From Pisolithus tinctorius (lineage: Eukaryota > Basidiomycota > Agaricomycetes > Boletales > Pisolithaceae), in contig JANFAH010000118.1 of the NCBI GenBank assembly GCA_024663395.1, positions 1-64,000 of the forward strand: a stretch of 64,000 nucleotides of DNA. The letters run 5' to 3'. Below, in pieces: positions 23,001-34,125 of this stretch (positions within the stretch are counted from its first letter, which is position 1; the number at the start of each line of letters is the position of its first letter). A model generated the notes under the pieces. The model was not told the DNA's origin and did not search any database. It saw nothing but the letters and a program-made list of their open reading frames with translations. The translations under genes and the position numbers were made by a program.

Positions 23001-24301
23001 GTACTTACGAGTGAGATCATCGCCAGCGGAGGGCATTGTTTGTCCTTGGGGGCTAAGTGTTTCACATGCTCGATCAATGGTATTGTACGCTCGTAATCTC
23101 CTGCCTTCATGTACATAACTCCAAGGACCTGCAGAGTGCGTCAGCAGTAACACTCACATGTCTGCACATGTGGACCACATGCCTGGGTGTAAAGGTAGGT
23201 GGCCTCATCATCGTTGTTATTGTTTGCTCTCGTAGCAAGGTCCTCCACATGCATTATCGCCTCTTCTTGATTTCCAGATTCGAACACAAGAATCGACTGA
23301 GCGGAACATAGATCAAGTCTGGGAACAATCTAGACCATCTCACACACCTTCAGTAGTAAGAAAAATCTGTTATCGTGTGGTTCACAATCGTGAAAGGCAA
23401 GATCGAACATGCGCAGCGCTCCTTCTCAATCGCCCTGGCAAAGTAGAGCGACCACCATCGCAATATGGCCGATGGGCGATGACTGAACATGGAGGGACTT
23501 AAAATGCATGCTTGAGCAAACAAGGGCATGGGGAGGCGAGAAAACAGGCTGACCTCTTTGGCGTCCTCTATAGCAAGTGCCGAATGTTTCAAACACACTC
23601 GTATGAGAGTGTGGTTTGCTAGGACGTGGTGGCTGGGACTTGAAGCACTTGTGATCTCCTCTGACAGCCGCACCTCGATGTTGGTCAGGTCAACCTGTGT
23701 CCATGATTTGAGGGTCTCGTCACTCATTTGTACGAGTGGAAGCTGAGAAGCGTGGAGTTCCTTTAGTAATCCATTAAAGCATTATGCAGCATATTGATTG
23801 TTAGTGATGCGACGTTCATAGGTGGATGTAAGCTTACAGCAGGGTTGAAAGCAAGGACATCCCCAAGATTGTGAATTGTGATGTTCCAGCCAATTCCACA
23901 TGCAAGATACTGCCCACTTGGTGAGAAAGCAATGCATTTGACCTCTGCGGTGTGTGTGATAATGGCACTGATCTTCTTGCAGGACACACAATCCCATAGT
24001 GAAACTGATGAACCTGCAGCACATGCAATGAATCTGTCGTTAAATGCTATAGATATCCTGTGTTGGTTGTCATGGATCGACCACTCTGAAGCCAGGGACT
24101 TGGAGAGGTCCAGATGGGTGATTTTGCCTTTGTTCACGACGAACAGCTGCTGGCCATCAGATGACCAAGCCAACGGAGCGACCAGACTTGAACTGACTGA
24201 ACCATTTTGACCTGAATTGAACAAGACATCGCCATTGTGGGTGCTGTAGACACGGAAACCTTCATTATGCAAGACAGTAGCAAATCGATTACTGTCTGGG
24301 G
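20028..24301. repeat. Segmental duplication, copy 1
   Basis: It matches 31209-39537 after removing the LTR element C from the latter. Homology starts near GTTTGCGATGGGG (20028 and 31210) and is lost in the WD40-coding part near 24301/39537. It contains the WD40-TPR-HET gene and about 700 bp downstream of it. Confidence 0.85.
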
Positions 24302-24800
24302 AGAACCTGACACCATTAACCAGAATGTGCCGGAGGGGAGGAAGGAGTCGGATACCGGAAGAGAAACTGAATATCTGGGCGTTTTGGTGGTCCACGGTGG
24401 CAATTTTGGTGCTGTTGCTAGAGATGTCAACCCCGAATACAGAGCTACTGTGTTCTGTGAGCTCGCACACCTTTTCATGGGTGGCTGCGTTCCAGATGGT
24501 TACATTCCCCGCGCGGTCTCCAGTCACAATCCACCAGCCATCCTGAGCAACGACAACAGAATAGATACTCCCATTCCCGAACATGGGTGGACCCTCTTGC
24601 TGTCCGTCTTCAATCTTCCATCGACGAATACTGCTCCCATAATATCCTCCTATGATGTGGCTTTCGCCCGCAAAAGTGACCGCGTATGTATCACTGTAAG
24701 ATACCATTTCGATCCGTCTCGCATCTTAAGTGACCACCCCAGCAAAAGCTGTCAGTGGGGCTGCCTCAACCTCTCTGACTGCTGGTACGCACTCATCGCC
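20745..24800 (-). CDS. WD40-TPR-HET protein, copy 1, decaying
   Basis: This multi-exon minus-strand gene is of a type I recall from Agaricomycetes. The N-terminal part (24707-23838) contains WD40 repeats (for example VTIWNAATHEKV, SVSLWDCVSCKK). An intron at 23761-23837 (GTAAGC...CTAAAG) joins it to a TPR region (23750-22770; MYMKAGDYERTIPLIEH). The HET domain is at about 22466-21204 (YVMFSHAWQGNKPSFEDVN, WAWSDTCCIDK, MYKWYANLAATLIFL, AWTLQELLSPKV). HET domains act in fungal non-self recognition and regulated cell death. Damage: a TAA lies upstream of the WD40 segment near 24735, and one missing base near 20780 changes the C-terminus relative to copy 2 (which ends KVLEIL). The exact start and all introns were not resolved. 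Confidence 0.7.
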
Positions 24801-24965
24801 GTCACTGGAAAGCCTGCCAAAACAGTTTCATCTGGCGTTTAGAGGGGAAAGGAAGGAAATATCGTAGACTTGCTCCACTTAGCACCCGCAATATGTGCAC
24901 TGCGAATCAGTTCACACGACAAAGATTTTGGCAGTGCATTGAAGTCTTTGTAAGGATACCTAGTG

Positions 24966-25350
24966 TCAGATTGTGCCCTTCCACAACATCCAGTATTTTC
25001 GTCTGCCTTCAGTAAAGTCACGTATAGAGCAAGCGTTCCCAGAAGAAATATGTCGAAGGAAAGAAGTAACTAGTACCTTGAACCTGTGTGTATTGCGACA
25101 CGCAAATATTTGTGCCTTGATGACCGTTTCCACAGCCTCATCGGCGTCATTGCACTTGATCATCAAATCATCATCCGCGGGACTATGTAAACGATATAAG
25201 TACATATGATGCCCTCCTAATATATCCCAAGGTAGAGCAGCACTGCTTACCTCTCTCTTGGCAAGGATTGCTTCCATGAGGCGAGTGATATAATACCCTT
25301 GACTGATCGCAGGTGCCACGTCTGCACCTCGATCACCGTTACCCTCGTCC
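24966..25350 (-). pseudogene. Unrecognised coding fragment beside the DUF6534-like gene
   Basis: An open minus-strand stretch reads AISQGYYITRLMEAILAKRE, then LPWDILGGHHMYLYRLHSP and DEAVETVIKAQIFACRNTHR. It looks like protein but has no ATG upstream in frame, being closed by TGA just beyond 25350. It may be a remnant exon of a gene upstream of the WD40-TPR-HET gene. I do not recognise the family. Confidence 0.3.
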
Positions 25351-25357
25351 TCCTTTC

Positions 25358-26560
25358 ATGTCGAGCAGTAGCTTTAATGCAGAGTTGACTCTCAGCCCAG
25401 CTCTGGTTGGGACAACACTAGCATCGTGTCTCTTCGGCTGCTCCGTCATACAGACATTCGGATACTATAGGTGATTCCCGTCGGACTCGACGATCATTAA
25501 GACTTTGGTAAGTGTTCGCTACTGTATGATGTTGGTTTCTTGAGACTATGTTTAGCAGGTAGCTACCATCATGTATGTCCACGTCTTTCTACCCTCGCCT
25601 ATGAGTGATAGTGGAATTGGTTTCAATTCCCCAACTAGGTTACTGACTCTTGTGCACATCGTTTGTGTCATCTACTGGACATGGATGGTGACCGTCGCTG
25701 CGTTTGGAAAACCTAACGAAGTCACGATATTCACCCCTTCGAGGGGAGCCAATTTGGTTATCACACCTTTCATATGCTATCTCGTGCAGGTACGAAACCC
25801 TGACGAACAATGTTCTTACACAGAACTTGGCTCATTCCACCAGCTCTTCTTTGCATTCCGTCTTTACAGATTCTCCGGGAGTTGGCTGCTGGCCATCGTA
25901 TGTTCTGTCCTAGGTGGGATCAGTTTCATCGGCACGCTCGTCGATGCAGCAAGAGCCCTCAATAGACAATCATTGGGAGGGAACATGAATGCCCAGTACT
26001 GGCTAACAATTTTGACCTTGGTCAGTGGTGCAACGTGTGATCTGATCATTACAGCGGGTCTTGTTTTCCATCTGAGGAAACAGCGCGCAAAGACAAAGAT
26101 ATCGAGGTATGTACGGTAGTCAGAATGATCGCTGATTGTGGTGACTGGTCGATTTAGGACTATCGATTTACTGGATAAATTGACTGTATGGTCAATAGGT
26201 AGCTTCCTTTTTCTTAGGATCGCTGTTGTACCGCTCCTTACAAGCAGCTAGAAACTGGGCTTGTGACAAGGTAACCAAGCAACATGAGTTCCTTGGAATT
26301 CAGACTGACCCATAGAGCACAGCATAAATGCTGTCCTTGTCACCGTTTTCGTGAGTCAGGGCTTGTTGTTGTATTAATCACAGCAGCATTGAAGTACTGA
26401 TGATCTACCACAGTTTTCTTTGCAACGGACCACCTGTATGTGTAGTACACGAAACTGTGGCAAGCTGCTTCTCACCTCACACTCTGTTTGCTAGTTATAT
26501 GGTCAGCACTCTACATCGTTCTTGCAGATGGTAGGGTGTCGACTTCAGTAACTCACCTGT
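25358..26560 (+). pseudogene. DUF6534-like multi-pass membrane protein, broken
   Basis: The start MSSSSFNAELTLSPALVGTT, with a hydrophobic first helix ending QTFGYYR, is typical of DUF6534 proteins of mushroom fungi. Later segments fit too: LFFAFRLYRFSGSW after a 54-nt intron, and a helix followed by CDLIITAGLVFHLRKQRAKT. Downstream short exons encode TIDLLDKLTVWSI and ETGLVT. It is damaged: codon TGA follows YYR at 25472-25474 (Arg expected, CGA to TGA), and one base is missing near 26320 in the next exon. The function of the family is unknown. Six to seven membrane helices would be expected. Confidence 0.65.
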
Positions 26561-27149
26561 TGACTACGTCTTACCCGACCTCTCCTGACAGTCTACACCA
26601 ATACCTTCCTTGCCGCGTGAGCTTAGGAGAGTCCTTCACCTCCGTCCACTTGCTTACAGAAATCTCTGCGCCCATCATCAGACTGAACAGCCATACTCCT
26701 CACGTTGAACACCACATCATTCAAGGTGCAGTGCTCTCTACCTTCATTGCACAAGCAACCATGTCAAACGTTCCATGCGACGTGAGTTGCTATTATCTGA
26801 CATCATTCTCGTCGTTGACTTTGTTTCCCAGGCTGCATTGAGTATTCCTTTCACTGCCATCCCTGATTCAACACAAACTCTGTGACCTCTCACCCGCCTA
26901 CGGAGTGTAGACAAATACATTATTTGTGCGGCAAGTTGGAACAAGCCTGAGCGGAAGTCCTCTACATAGGTGATATGGGTTCTTATTCATATAGATTTCT
27001 GTCTCAACTATAAAGATGTGCAATAGCCTACCCTCACATGTGTGTAGGGCACAGCTACAAACGCGCATTCATCCAGCTGAGCGCAAGTGAGTCACCAAAC
27101 GAGGGCTGAGGGTAACAATAATGGCAGGTTGGTGGTCACGCATACTATT
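26561..27149. other. No gene recognised
   Basis: Short open frames only, none with recognisable motifs. It separates the converging ends of the DUF6534-like and RPB7-like pseudogenes. Confidence 0.5.
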
Positions 27150-27760
27150 CTGATCCAATCAATCACGCCCAGATGATCCTCCTTAATCATGCCCATGGCG
27201 AACTACCGAGCAAGTGAGCCAAAGCGAACGAAAAGATAAGGAAAAAGCCAGGTAATGTACAATTTCTGCGGCGTCCACACGAGTCCAATGATCTTCAATT
27301 GAACGTGCGTATTTTCTCGATGATCTGGTCATCTGAACCAAATGACAGAAAGTTAGAGGTGAGGTTAAATTTCATGTTGGCAAATATGAGCTGATGATTA
27401 GCGTGAGGGACAACTTTGCGTTGCAGGCGAGCGTGCGCACCTGATGTAATACGAAAACTTGTAGGGGTCCTACGTCAGCGAAGAAGCCCATGCGTTATTC
27501 ACAACACCATCAACAACTTCTCCTTTGAACAGCTTGAAAACGTGTGACAAACTCAGCCTGTCCACTTCTGACGATGTCTATTCCTCTGTCGGTGTCCAGG
27601 ATCGAGACTGCAGCGATAATGTAGCCATACTGACCTGAGCATGTACCTTCGACGTTTGCACACAGCTTGGACTCCGAGAGTTGGAGTATGCAGGGTCCGA
27701 AGTACGAAGGGTGGAGCAAGATCGTGTGGGTGAGTTCTTTCTGTAAAATGAGGTACATAG
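27150..27760 (-). pseudogene. RPB7: RPB7-like pseudogene (RNA polymerase II subunit)
   Basis: The minus strand encodes RPB7-type sequence in order: ELTHTILLHPSYFGP, DVEGTCSGQYGYII-like sequence (here NVEGTCSGQYGYII), GQAEFVTR, FKGEVVDG, MGFFADVGPLQVFV, DDQIIEK, then, after an intron ending CGGTAG, FAMGMIKEDHLGVI. RPB7 pairs with RPB4 in the stalk of RNA polymerase II and binds nascent RNA. At least two frame changes (near 27520 and 27490) and another near 27300 break the reading frame, and no stop follows the normal C-terminal residues. Retained introns indicate a DNA copy rather than a retrocopy. Confidence 0.8.
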
Positions 27761-28296
27761 TCGCACAATTGGAGAGACAGAAGTACTTGCAATGGAGAAC
27801 ATAGTGGGGACGTAACACGTCCCCCGAGCGACACGGGCTCGTAAAATGAACGTGGAGATTTTACCCCTGGTGTAATTTGACTCAAGAAACTATGCTGTTT
27901 GGTTAGGAGTTCGAGTAGCCACGCTGTTTCGACATCTGGGCACGAGGATACCTCACTGCCAATGCACGTTAGATGTGCGGGTAAGCAGCTCTCTCCTGCA
28001 TAAGTACTTATCAACTACTTGCCAGGTCACTGACAACAGTATCATGCCGTTCCAAATTCTTTCTTCTATCTGCAGGCGTATCGTAACAGCCACCCTATGT
28101 GAGCATTCTCTCACAGCGGTCCGATTATCTATGCTGCTAAACTCCATTCTCAGGGTTTCTTCACCTCTTTCTTGGGGCATGGCTTTTCCAAGGCACTCCT
28201 CCACATGATGATCATACAAGGGTCAGCTATAATGCACAGGACGATGAAACTAATCGTTTCCGGAGGAGTACTTCTAGTACCGGTTGGTCTCTGACC
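27761..28296. other. No gene recognised, upstream region of HET gene
   Basis: Open frames on both strands show no motif I know. The region separates divergent transcription units (RPB7-like on minus, HET gene on plus) and may hold the HET gene promoter. No TATA box could be assigned. Confidence 0.4.
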
Positions 28297-30706
28297 ATGC
28301 CCAACGTCTCTGCAGACATGCCCCCCCGTCCAGAATTCACCCCGTTCACAATTCCATACCTTTGCGTGTCCAAGCCATATGATGGGAAAGGGTTCCGGAC
28401 ATATCCAGAGCGCCACGGTTGGATCATACACATGAAAGACAAGAAATGTCATGTCCTCTGTCCACCAGGCATTTGCCGTGACGGCATGAGCCTGGCAGAC
28501 ATTGGCCACACGAGGCAGGCCCAACCGCCAATATTATCGCGTGTCGACGGAATGCCAGTCACTGCCAGTGACAAAGTTGCGTTCCTCCAAGCTTGGCTCT
28601 TCTTTGGCGTCCTCACGGAAGTCTCCGCTTTATGCGGACTCGAGCTTGATGTCGAAGTAGAGTTCATTGTTGGCAATGGATCTGTCTCCACTGCGAAGCT
28701 CAATGGCTTACCAGGGAGATGGTTCGCGGCTGCAGTGAAGAAGAATCGAGCAGGTGATCCTGCGCTCATGGAACATATTCTATCGATCGCGCGACATGCA
28801 GTCTTAATGCTTTCTGAAGAGCTCGCCAAGGATGGTACCCGGAGGTTCGAGTACACGTACGCTGAATGTCGTGTCCTGCACTCTCTCGACATCACCGCCC
28901 GTATTGTCGCTCTGCACCTGCTTTTGCACGTATACATTCCCGGATTTATGGTGACCAATGAGAATGGATGGGGCCACGAGAGGATCTTGAAAAGCGTGGA
29001 CTGGACCGGCCGCGAATGTGAGGGATTGGACCAGTTGTCCGATATAGCGCAGACGGAACTCGCAGAGCAAGGTTGGTGCACGAGCGAGATTTACCTGCTA
29101 GCACCTGACGACCTGGCCTTCGCATCCCTCCTCACTCGCCCGAGAATCAGGGATCATTCCGGCTGTGGAGATGTTATTTGTAATGCATATCAGACAGATG
29201 AGGCAACTTACGTTGCGAGGCATGTGCAGGACAGATGCAGCTGCAACTTTGTGGGTGTACCGACAAGTCTTTTGGTTAATGCATTGTCCCAGGACAAGGT
29301 TCCGAAACTGTGTATTACTGAGCAGTTGGAGTTACAAATGGTTGTAGAAGACAACTACCCATATATTGCGTTCTCCCATGTTTGTACGTCTCCAATGCTG
29401 TTTACTCCTTCCTCCACTGATCTTCAGTCTCCATTAAGGGGCCGATGGGCTTGGAAACCCACTCACAAATGCACTTCCTAGATGCCAGCTTCGCCGATTG
29501 CGGGATTTTGCAAACGAGCTATACCACATACACAATCCTGCATTAACCTCTGAATCAGCTGACTTGCCAGTCGCACTTTGGCTGGACACGCTCTGCATAC
29601 CCGTCGAGCCAAGCGCGAGAGCGTACTGCAAGAAAGCCATCCAGCTCCTAGGGAAGACTTTCAATGAAGCAGATGCAGTCTTGGTTCTCGATCGGGAACT
29701 CGAAATCGTCGAATCTGCTGCAGCGTCATTTTTGGAACTGGGGCTGCGCATCCTGTGCAGTGGCTGGATGAAGCGCCTATGGACACTACAAGAGGCAACA
29801 CTGGCAAGTGAGGCGCATAACGTAAGCCTCCTGTACTTCCAGATGCGCGATGGACCTTTCTTGTACCAGAAATACGATCGCAATAGAAGTGCGTTACGAT
29901 GTGTCGACGAACGCACAACCAAGATCCAGGCAGAGGAGCAGTCTCTTCTTCACGATAGAGGTATAATGCTGGAGCTCGGGGCGCAACTACCATCCGTGGG
30001 CATGATGCGCAATATGCGACAAGGCTGGTCGCCATTCAAGGTCATACATTCTGCCATAGAGCATCGGTCAACTAGCAAAGCCGAAGACGTACCGGTATGC
30101 ATTGCCTCCCTATTGGGCAAAGACCTATCTACTATTCTTTCTGGTGCGAACGTAGAGCAACAAATGGTCAACTTCTACGTTCTCATGTGGGAGGTCCCAC
30201 TTGGTGTGATGTGGTGCGAGGAACCAGAGAAACTAAGCATTAAGCCGTTTCGTTGGGCGCCCCTGTCGATCACTGCCTGCCTGCAAACCACTTTCATGGG
30301 TTGGGAGGATTGCGTTTGCGACTCTGCTGGCCTGCATGTCAGGTACGGTGGCTTTGTCTTTGCTGAGAGCGAAGAAGAACGGCATGATTCGGAGGCAATG
30401 CTTCCCCACGTCATTGACATGGTATCTGCTGAGACAGACGGTGTATTAGGGCAGCTTTTTGCTCTTCCACGACGGGCACATCGGGAAATTTCACTGCAGC
30501 GAAATTTAGCAGTGATAGTCAGGCATGACAATCATCCTGGTATGCATCCCACTGCTGTGATCGTGATCGTTGAGGGCACTGTCGAGGTGGACAGTGAGAT
30601 GCAATTGACTGAGTTTGTGTGCAGAATTGTTGGTTACATGTATCTCCAGTCTCCAGGTCGAGCTCCAGGAACGGCGGTTCATGTCCACGCTACAGCGGTC
30701 GATTAG
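28297..30706 (+). CDS. HET-domain protein (large basidiomycete type)
   Basis: Two exons (28297-29383 and 29439-30706) with a 55-nt intron (GTACGT...TTAAG) give a 784-residue protein without internal stops. The N-terminal ~360 residues are a conserved leader of unknown function with a Cys-containing end (CSCNFVGVPTSLLVNAL). The HET domain spans the intron: YPYIAFSHV then WADGLGNPLTN, LPVALWLDTLCIPV, KKAIQLLGKTFNEADAVLVLDREL and SGWMKRLWTLQEA. The frame across the intron is confirmed by the normal FSHVWADGLGN order of the family. Fungal HET domains trigger incompatibility cell death. This is the most intact host-type gene of the region and is unrelated in architecture to the WD40-TPR-HET genes on both sides. 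Confidence 0.85.
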
Positions 30707-31208
30707 ATGTGGTTTATAACTTGATGTCCCAAGTTTGTAGGAGTGTGGAACATCCGAGTCCATACGCTCTTCATATGCACATTTATATAAGCAAAACAAG
30801 TTCAAATCAGTGGAGTATAAACTTGAAAGAGCGATGGCAATTGCTTACTTCGAAAGGTGTCATGGAAATGAGTGGATTTTTTCTCCCATTAAACGTTCAC
30901 TCAGCCGCAGTACCTCCCCCTCATTCTAACTCTCTGCAGCTGTGATGACCTTGGCGCCAGCTCATCCAAGGCACACACCTTGTTACCCACTCCAGTCCTG
31001 CACTGGATATCGGTCGGTCACCGGCCTTCCATCATACCAGTATGCTCATACGCTGTAAGGGAGCGACAACGCATCCATCGTTTGACCGGTCGGGTAATTC
31101 CACTCTTCAGTGCACTTCGTGACCCGCAATACTCCTGCAAACTCTGCTTTCCCTCATCCCTTTCTCTGGCTTCTCATTGATGGTTCCCACGTGTACTTGG
31201 TTCCTTCA
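30707..31208. other. No gene recognised
   Basis: This spacer between the HET gene and copy 2 of the segmental duplication has no protein motif or repeat that I can support. Confidence 0.5.
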
Positions 31209-32163
31209 AGGTTTGCGATGGGGAGTTAGGTACACATTCGGTTTGGACGTTTGAACGTTGACTAGATGGCCGAACGCGCTGAGACGGTGTGGTGTGGCGG
31301 AGGACCTTCACGAAGAGGCGCAGGAGATACCACGAGTCAGGAAGGAGCCTCAAAGGAACCGCAGCCCAACGGTTGTCTTGGGAGGTGCTAGCGTAGTAGA
31401 CACTAGCGAATCGTTTGTCATGGTACTTCCAAAGAGCGATCGGCAACAGTACTTCCTAGCGATCTTGGCACGGAAGCAGCTGTGTAGTGACTAGTGCTAG
31501 CGGTCGTGATCACTTCAACTTATGGATAACATATATGGCGACGCAGAGCTACAATGAGGACGACGATGACGTTGAGGTCAGAACAGAAGTGCTTTCTGGG
31601 GAACATTCCGAAAACCACTCGAGAGGGATTTCATCGAATTCATGATACCACACGAGAATTATCTACAGAACGGGATTGAGGGTCTCATAAATAGCAAAAA
31701 ATGGTAGTAGAAGGAGAAGCCATTGAGACTGTCGCCGTCCATGGCATATGAATATGAGCATTTCTCCAACACAGCCCCATGTATTGCATAAATAAGTAGG
31801 TAGCAATTGAACTAACGAAAACAACGCAAAAAGAAAAGCAATCAAGATAAAGGTTGAAATGCAGACCAGCCTGACTCAGCTCAAATCCCCATATGCGTGT
31901 CACAGGATTTCTAAGACTTTCGCCCGAATGTTCTTTGGGGTGATGTTAGTTCCAAGCCCCGGGACGACAATTTCGTTTCCCGTAGCAATTCTCTTGTACG
32001 TTCCATTCGACTGCTGTATGAGAAGCAACGCGTTGAATGGCTGTCCGAGGCAGGCAATCATCGCTAGTGCGCGAGTGTAGTTGTCCACCGGAGCCACGAC
32101 TTCATCTGAGTTAGAGTTAGTGTCAGACTCCGAGCCATCTCCCCAAGTAACCCCATTACTCGG

Positions 32164-32514
32164 TGTAGGGAATGTAATTTCCCTACTAGGGGAATTGTTT
32201 TATTTTGTTCATTTTATTCAGTTTGATTCTAGGTGTTTTTTCTGCTAGTGGTACTTAGAATTTCGCATTTTGGTCGCTTAGTCAGCACTACCTAGTACTG
32301 GATGTAGTTAGTTTTTTTAAAAAAAACAAAAGAGACGAGTTACCACAGACGAGAGATGAAATCGAGCAGGTTGTTTCCCTGCACCCAGACAGCCATAGAA
32401 GCCCTCAGACGTCCCCTCTATCCTTGCACAGGCTATAGAAGCCCCTTTGGCCTACTCACTCCCCTCAGACAATCCAACTACCAGTCTTCTCCCCATTAAA
32501 TCTCTTTTCCTACA
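32164..32514 (+). repeat. Element C 5' LTR
   Basis: It starts TGTAGGGAATG and ends CCTACA. An 8-bp inverted repeat (GTAGGGAA ... TTCCCTAC) lies at its 5' end. Confidence 0.93.
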
Positions 32515-32516
32515 AC

Positions 32517-32535
32517 TGGAGCCCACCGCGAGGGG
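32517..32535 (+). other. Element C primer-binding site
   Basis: TGGAGCCCACCGCGAGGGG lies two bases after the 5' LTR. It is identical to the B1 site although the LTRs are not related in sequence beyond their ends. Confidence 0.78.
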
Positions 32536-32739
32536 CTTCTGTCTTAGCCTGGCACCCATCCAACCCTTCCCAGATTTTATTTTTCAGTCTCCAGCTTCGT
32601 TTTCGCAATTTTCAGGCTCAGTTCAGCAGATTTTTGCCTTTTGGCCTCGTTTTGCAGTCACTTCGCTCGCAACTTCGTGTTTTCCCACTCGCGCACACTC
32701 ACATATCAAGCACTCGCACTCGTGTTACCCACTATCTTC

Positions 32740-34125
32740 ATGCTTGGCCTCAAAATTCCGTGCCAAGGCTCGCCCAAAGCACCGAGCTTCTCTGGGCGCC
32801 CCGAGGACCTTCAAAGTTATTTTGATGACATAATCGACTTCTGTGATGGATTCGGCCTCTCGGACGGGCTCGCGCGCATCAAATTTGTGCTCAAATATGC
32901 GCCTTTCGAATCGGCGGACCTCTGGTCCCACTTTGTCAGTAGTAGTCAAGGAGATTGGGCTCGTTTTACCTCGGAAATCACTCAGCAGTACCCAGAATTG
33001 GACGAAACGAGTCGAAGTCATGCCACCGAGCTTGCCAGCCTAAAGGTTGGATTTGTGAGTTCAGATGTCATCTCAATGTCATCCCTAGGGCAATATTATC
33101 GCAATTTCTGTCGAATTTCGTTATCTCTTGAGAACCTACTGGGTCCGTTGCCCCACCTGGCCAGTATGTTCAAGTATGGGTTCCCTCCAGAGTTCAGGCG
33201 AGAGGTGCTCGAACACCACGACGCATCAGAGTATTCTGTACTCAGTCTAATGTCTACAGCTAAGGAGGTCCTGAGGTCAAGCGGCGGCCTCTGGAAGAGC
33301 AGCAAGGTCGACAGTTCGCGCGCGCAGCCACCACAAGCCTCGGACAGCCGTACACCCCGCCGTTCGTATTCGTTCTGCTTCTTCTGCGGACTTTCGGGCC
33401 ATATTCGGGCTGGTTGCCATTCATACAAGTCGTATTTAGCTTCGGGAAAGTGTCTACTCATAAACGGCCGTGTTGTTCTACCTACAGGACTGGAAATCCC
33501 ACGCGAAGTTGCCGGACGGACTCTGCGAGACCGTCTCGACAACTGGTCTTTGCTGACAAGCCAGCTTGAGGCTCGTACAGGCCCATCGCCCGCTCGCTCG
33601 CTTTCACCCACAGCCGCGCCCTCTCGAAGCATGTTCGACACACCATCGCGTGTACCCGCTCGAATGGGCGTCGTGTCTACTCGGTCCCTACCTACTCTCC
33701 AGCTCGAGCCAGCAGTACCAGACCCACCAGCCGTTCCGTCTCGTCGCTCGTCAGCCGAGCGCTCTCGTAGCTCACCGCACGCGCAGCCACAGTCGAGGTG
33801 GCCATGTGGCCGAGGCCGATCGCCCTCGCGTCCTTGTTCACGCTCGCGCTCGCAGACTCGAACAGGTTCGTACACACGTTCGAAAGATGATTTCATACCA
33901 GTCCAGTCATATGCCCGCGGCCTGAAGCAGCGTCGCGCTCGAAGGCGCTCATGTTCATATTCGACTAGTAGCTCACCCCCTTCTTCCTTGTTGTCATCAT
34001 CATCCTCGCGCTCGCACTCTCGCTCACACTCAAGGAAGGTGACCTCATACATCCGTTCCAAGCCGAAGCGGTCACGCAGCCGCAGCCGCAGTCGCACGCC
34101 CCGGTGCTCTCGAAGAGTGTGTTAA
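32740..34125 (+). CDS. Element C Gag with zinc knuckle and RS-rich tail
   Basis: The 461-residue frame from the ATG at 32740 starts MLGLKIPCQ. Residues ~10-200 are a Gag core (APSFSGRPEDLQSYFDDIIDFC, ARFTSEITQQYPELDE) like those of A and B. A CX2CX4HX4C zinc knuckle (CFFCGLSGHIRAGC) lies near residue 215. The last ~170 residues are very rich in Arg and Ser with many RS, SRS and RSRS runs, like SR splicing-factor tails, and end at a stop at 34123-34125. No stop or frameshift is present, so it is probably functional Gag. RS tails are not a usual Gag feature; they could bind RNA or steer Gag to nuclear speckles, which is inference. Confidence 0.85.
   Translation: MLGLKIPCQGSPKAPSFSGRPEDLQSYFDDIIDFCDGFGLSDGLARIKFVLKYAPFESADLWSHFVSSSQGDWARFTSEITQQYPELDETSRSHATELASLKVGFVSSDVISMSSLGQYYRNFCRISLSLENLLGPLPHLASMFKYGFPPEFRREVLEHHDASEYSVLSLMSTAKEVLRSSGGLWKSSKVDSSRAQPPQASDSRTPRRSYSFCFFCGLSGHIRAGCHSYKSYLASGKCLLINGRVVLPTGLEIPREVAGRTLRDRLDNWSLLTSQLEARTGPSPARSLSPTAAPSRSMFDTPSRVPARMGVVSTRSLPTLQLEPAVPDPPAVPSRRSSAERSRSSPHAQPQSRWPCGRGRSPSRPCSRSRSQTRTGSYTRSKDDFIPVQSYARGLKQRRARRRSCSYSTSSSPPSSLLSSSSSRSHSRSHSRKVTSYIRSKPKRSRSRSRSRTPRCSRRVC

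Noticed and set aside
23761..23837. Stop codon ending the WD40 segment as the gene end
   Set aside because: It lies in an intron with GTAAGC donor, CTAAC branch site and AG acceptor that joins WD40 to TPR in frame.
30506..30805. Minus-strand frames overlapping the HET gene
   Set aside because: They are shadows of the HET coding sequence.
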